Assembly (NCBI RefSeq): GCF_014078525.1
Contig: NZ_MU078694.1
Span: 248,001-312,000 of the forward strand
Source: Nitrosopumilus sp. b3
GTDB lineage: Archaea; Thermoproteota; Nitrososphaeria; Nitrososphaerales; Nitrosopumilaceae
Direction: 5' to 3'
Length of the DNA: 64,000 nt
Shown in pieces: positions 62,075 to 64,000 of this stretch. The notes beneath the pieces were generated by a model. It ran no database searches. It was not told the origin of the DNA and saw only the letters and a list, made by a program, of their open reading frames with translations. Each line of letters starts with the position of its first letter. Position 1 is the first letter of the stretch. The translations under genes and the position numbers were made by a program.

Positions 62075-63217
62075 ATGGCAAAAGTTCTAGGCATTATTGG
62101 TGGGGGACAACTTGGAATGATGATCACTGAGGCAGCAAAAAAAATGCCAGAACATATATCAAAAATTATTGTCTTAGATCCTACAAAGAACTGTCCTGCA
62201 TCACAAGTAGGTGCAGAGCAGATCATATCTGACTTTAAAGATAAAAATGCCATAATTGATTTAGCCAATAAATCAGATATCATAACTTATGAAATTGAAT
62301 CAGGAGATAGTGACGTCTTAAAGTCTGTTGAAAATAAAGCTGAAATAAACCCATCACCTGAAACATTAAAAATTATCCAAGACAAATTCTTACAAAAATC
62401 ATTTTTATTAAAAAACAATATTCCAGTCCCCGATTTTCTTGAAATAAATAATATTGATGATGTGAAAGAAGGATTGAAAAAATTTGGATATCCTGCAATG
62501 CTAAAAGCACGTCGGGATGCCTATGATGGCAGAGGCAATTATAAAATTAATTCAGAAGAGGAAATACAAGCAGCATATGATTATTTCAAAGGACAATCAT
62601 TACTCTTGGAAAAATTTGTATCATTTAAAATGGAAGTTTCAGTAATTGCATCAAGAAACACTAAAGGTCAAATTAAGACATACCCATTAGTAGAAAACAT
62701 ACATGAAACAAGTATTTTGAGAGAAACGATTGCTCCTGCTAGAGTTTCAGAAAATATTTCAAAAAAAGCAGAACAAATAGCAGAAAAAACAATGGCTGTA
62801 CTAAAAGGTGCAGGAACATTTGGTATTGAAATGTTTGTTACAACAAATGATGATGTCATAATTAATGAAATAGCTCCACGAGTTCATAATTCAGGACACC
62901 ATACTTTACAATCTAGTGAAACATCGCAATTTGAACAGCATCTTAGGGCAATTTTAGGATTGGAGTTAGGCAGCACCAAATTACTTCATAACACCATCAT
63001 GTACAATATTCTAGGATCTAAAGAATTTCAAGGAGAATACAAACCACTTAAAATTTCAGAGGACAATTTGTTTTTGAAAATGTATGGCAAGAAAATTTCA
63101 AAACCGCTAAGAAAACTAGGTCATTTAAATCTGGTTGGAAGTAAAGGTGAATCTATTGATGAATTAATTAAAAAACTTGAGACTCTCAAAGATAGGGCAG
63201 TAGTGCAATCAATCTGA
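62075..63217 (+). CDS. purK: N5-carboxyaminoimidazole ribonucleotide synthase PurK
   Basis: 380 aa from ATG 62075; a GTG at 62066 would add 3 residues. ATP-grasp: IIGGGQLGMMITEAAKKMP, KARRDAYDGRGNY and NEIAPRVHNSGHHT. Makes N5-CAIR from AIR, bicarbonate and ATP. Together with PurE covers two purine steps. Confidence 0.95.
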   Translation: MAKVLGIIGGGQLGMMITEAAKKMPEHISKIIVLDPTKNCPASQVGAEQIISDFKDKNAIIDLANKSDIITYEIESGDSDVLKSVENKAEINPSPETLKIIQDKFLQKSFLLKNNIPVPDFLEINNIDDVKEGLKKFGYPAMLKARRDAYDGRGNYKINSEEEIQAAYDYFKGQSLLLEKFVSFKMEVSVIASRNTKGQIKTYPLVENIHETSILRETIAPARVSENISKKAEQIAEKTMAVLKGAGTFGIEMFVTTNDDVIINEIAPRVHNSGHHTLQSSETSQFEQHLRAILGLELGSTKLLHNTIMYNILGSKEFQGEYKPLKISEDNLFLKMYGKKISKPLRKLGHLNLVGSKGESIDELIKKLETLKDRAVVQSI

Positions 63218-63251
63218 TTAAGTTTATTAATTGTGAAGAAAAAAATCCTAT

Positions 63252-63641
63252 ATGGCACTAACTATTTCATTAATCCTTACTGGAATTGCAATAGGATTGC
63301 TTGTACTTTATGCTGCAGATGTAGCAGTTGCAATGTCATCAGATAGTGATCATGGATTTTTACCCTTAGATCACATGCAAAGGGGAATGGGTCTTGGAGG
63401 GCCTGCACTAATATTGCCAATAATTGCATTTTTCATTTCTAGAAAAGAACCATCAAAGGGATTGGGAGTCATGATAATTATCTCAGGCATCTTAATCGTT
63501 ATTGGTGGAATAGTAGTTTTAGTAAACCCAGCACCTGCAGCTGAATCTTCAGACAGAGATCCAATTTCATCGATGGTAATGATGTTTATTCCAGCAGCAA
63601 TTCAATTAGCTTTAGGCGCCATCAAAATCTCAAAATCCTAA
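63252..63641 (+). CDS. Small polytopic membrane protein (129 aa)
   Basis: Four transmembrane segments; residues 30-47 are polar with SDHGFLPLDHMQRG. No known family. Starts 34 nt after purK, so may be cotranscribed. Confidence 0.6.
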   Translation: MALTISLILTGIAIGLLVLYAADVAVAMSSDSDHGFLPLDHMQRGMGLGGPALILPIIAFFISRKEPSKGLGVMIIISGILIVIGGIVVLVNPAPAAESSDRDPISSMVMMFIPAAIQLALGAIKISKS

Positions 63642-63652
63642 TTGAAAATACC

Positions 63653-63778
63653 ATGCCTACATGTGCAAAATGTGAAAATGATGTCAAAAAAGTATATGAT
63701 TGTGATCATACAGATTTTCAAGAATATTGCGTAGAATGTTATACTGAACTACATTACTATCTAACAGAAAATGACTAA
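63653..63778 (+). CDS. Small zinc protein (41 aa)
   Basis: MPTCAKCENDVKKVYDCDH... with CAKC and CVEC pairs plus a Cys/His near the middle, enough for a zinc site. Starts 11 nt after the membrane-protein stop. Confidence 0.55.
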   Translation: MPTCAKCENDVKKVYDCDHTDFQEYCVECYTELHYYLTEND

Positions 63779-63782
63779 AATA

Positions 63783-64000
63783 ATGCCAACAGACAGAGAA
63801 ATTGCAATTTATGCATTAGGGAAAACAGAAGGAGTACACTCCATTGCTGAAACACTTGGAAAAGGATTAGATGATGAAAAATACATTGAATCATGGAAGA
63901 AAACAATCAAAATGCTTGGAATAGATATGCCTCTAAAAGATCTTGAAAAAATTTACAATGAATTTGCAATGAAAATGGAAGAGGTTGTAAAAAAAGATGA
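63783..64000 (+). CDS. Hypothetical protein, 3' partial
   Basis: Frame from ATG 63783 (MPTDREIAIYALGKTEGVH) open to the window end, 72 codons visible, helical and charged. Starts 4 nt after the zinc-protein stop. Cut by the window edge, so its family cannot be judged. Confidence 0.6.
   Translation, partial: MPTDREIAIYALGKTEGVHSIAETLGKGLDDEKYIESWKKTIKMLGIDMPLKDLEKIYNEFAMKMEEVVKKD

Overview
The window looks like the chromosome of an ammonia-oxidising archaeon (Nitrososphaerota, Nitrosopumilus/Nitrosarchaeum type). The evidence is very AT-rich DNA; archaeal information genes (aRF1, archaeal-type AspRS with GatCAB, PurP); many leaderless genes with a TATA box about 26 nt before the start codon; a secreted-protein module (WIKTNAGWWADG) recurrent in this group; and many tiny Cys/His zinc-ribbon proteins. 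Assignments rest on reading motifs in the sequence; no database search was run.

Layout. 0-5.2 kb: core genes of mostly unknown function (M20-like peptidase with a degraded active site, roadblock-like protein, polytopic membrane protein, membrane-anchored HNH nuclease). About 5.2-16.0 kb: an accessory block read as an integrated plasmid or provirus. It has a P-loop ATPase operon with zinc-finger proteins, an iteron-like array of about ten TGACAACAT repeats (8.01-8.26 kb, candidate origin), a tightly overlapping operon (RHH regulator, zinc fingers, replication-type ATPase), a divergent winged-helix gene sharing one TATA box with that operon, a divergent TcmP/three-Cys (Gp37/Gp68, DUF5131) pair, and a tyrosine integrase. 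16-27 kb: small zinc proteins, secreted or membrane-anchored metalloproteases, a 5'-nucleotidase-like enzyme, an XPD/DinG-like helicase, a GIY-YIG protein and several structured-RNA candidates. 27-38.7 kb: IlvD, HIT protein, aRF1, DsbA-like oxidoreductase, CbtB/CbtA cobalt transporter, tandem HTH regulators, PhnD-PhnC-PhnE-type ABC transporter and PurP. 39-47 kb: AspS-GatC-GatA-GatB operon, AMP-forming acyl-CoA synthetase, aminotransferase. 47-55 kb: a secreted repeat protein with a recent 195-bp duplication, two TrmB-like regulators around a prepilin peptidase, a KaiC-like ATPase, archaeal ornithine cyclodeaminase-type protein, an HD hydrolase and a cobalamin adenosyltransferase. 55-64 kb: tRNA-Phe, a histone-H1-like Lys-rich protein, stand-alone Lrp/AsnC effector domains, a class III cyclase, threonine ammonia-lyase, and the divergent purE/purK pair.

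Links between genes: AspS with GatCAB suggests tRNA-dependent amidation. PurE, PurK and PurP belong to purine synthesis. IlvA and IlvD belong to branched-chain amino-acid synthesis. CbtAB and PduO-type adenosyltransferase fit cobalamin use. The most unusual part is the integrated element with its iteron array and TcmP/three-Cys cargo. One small protein family is present both on the element (10.5 kb) and in the adjacent chromosome (1.3 kb).
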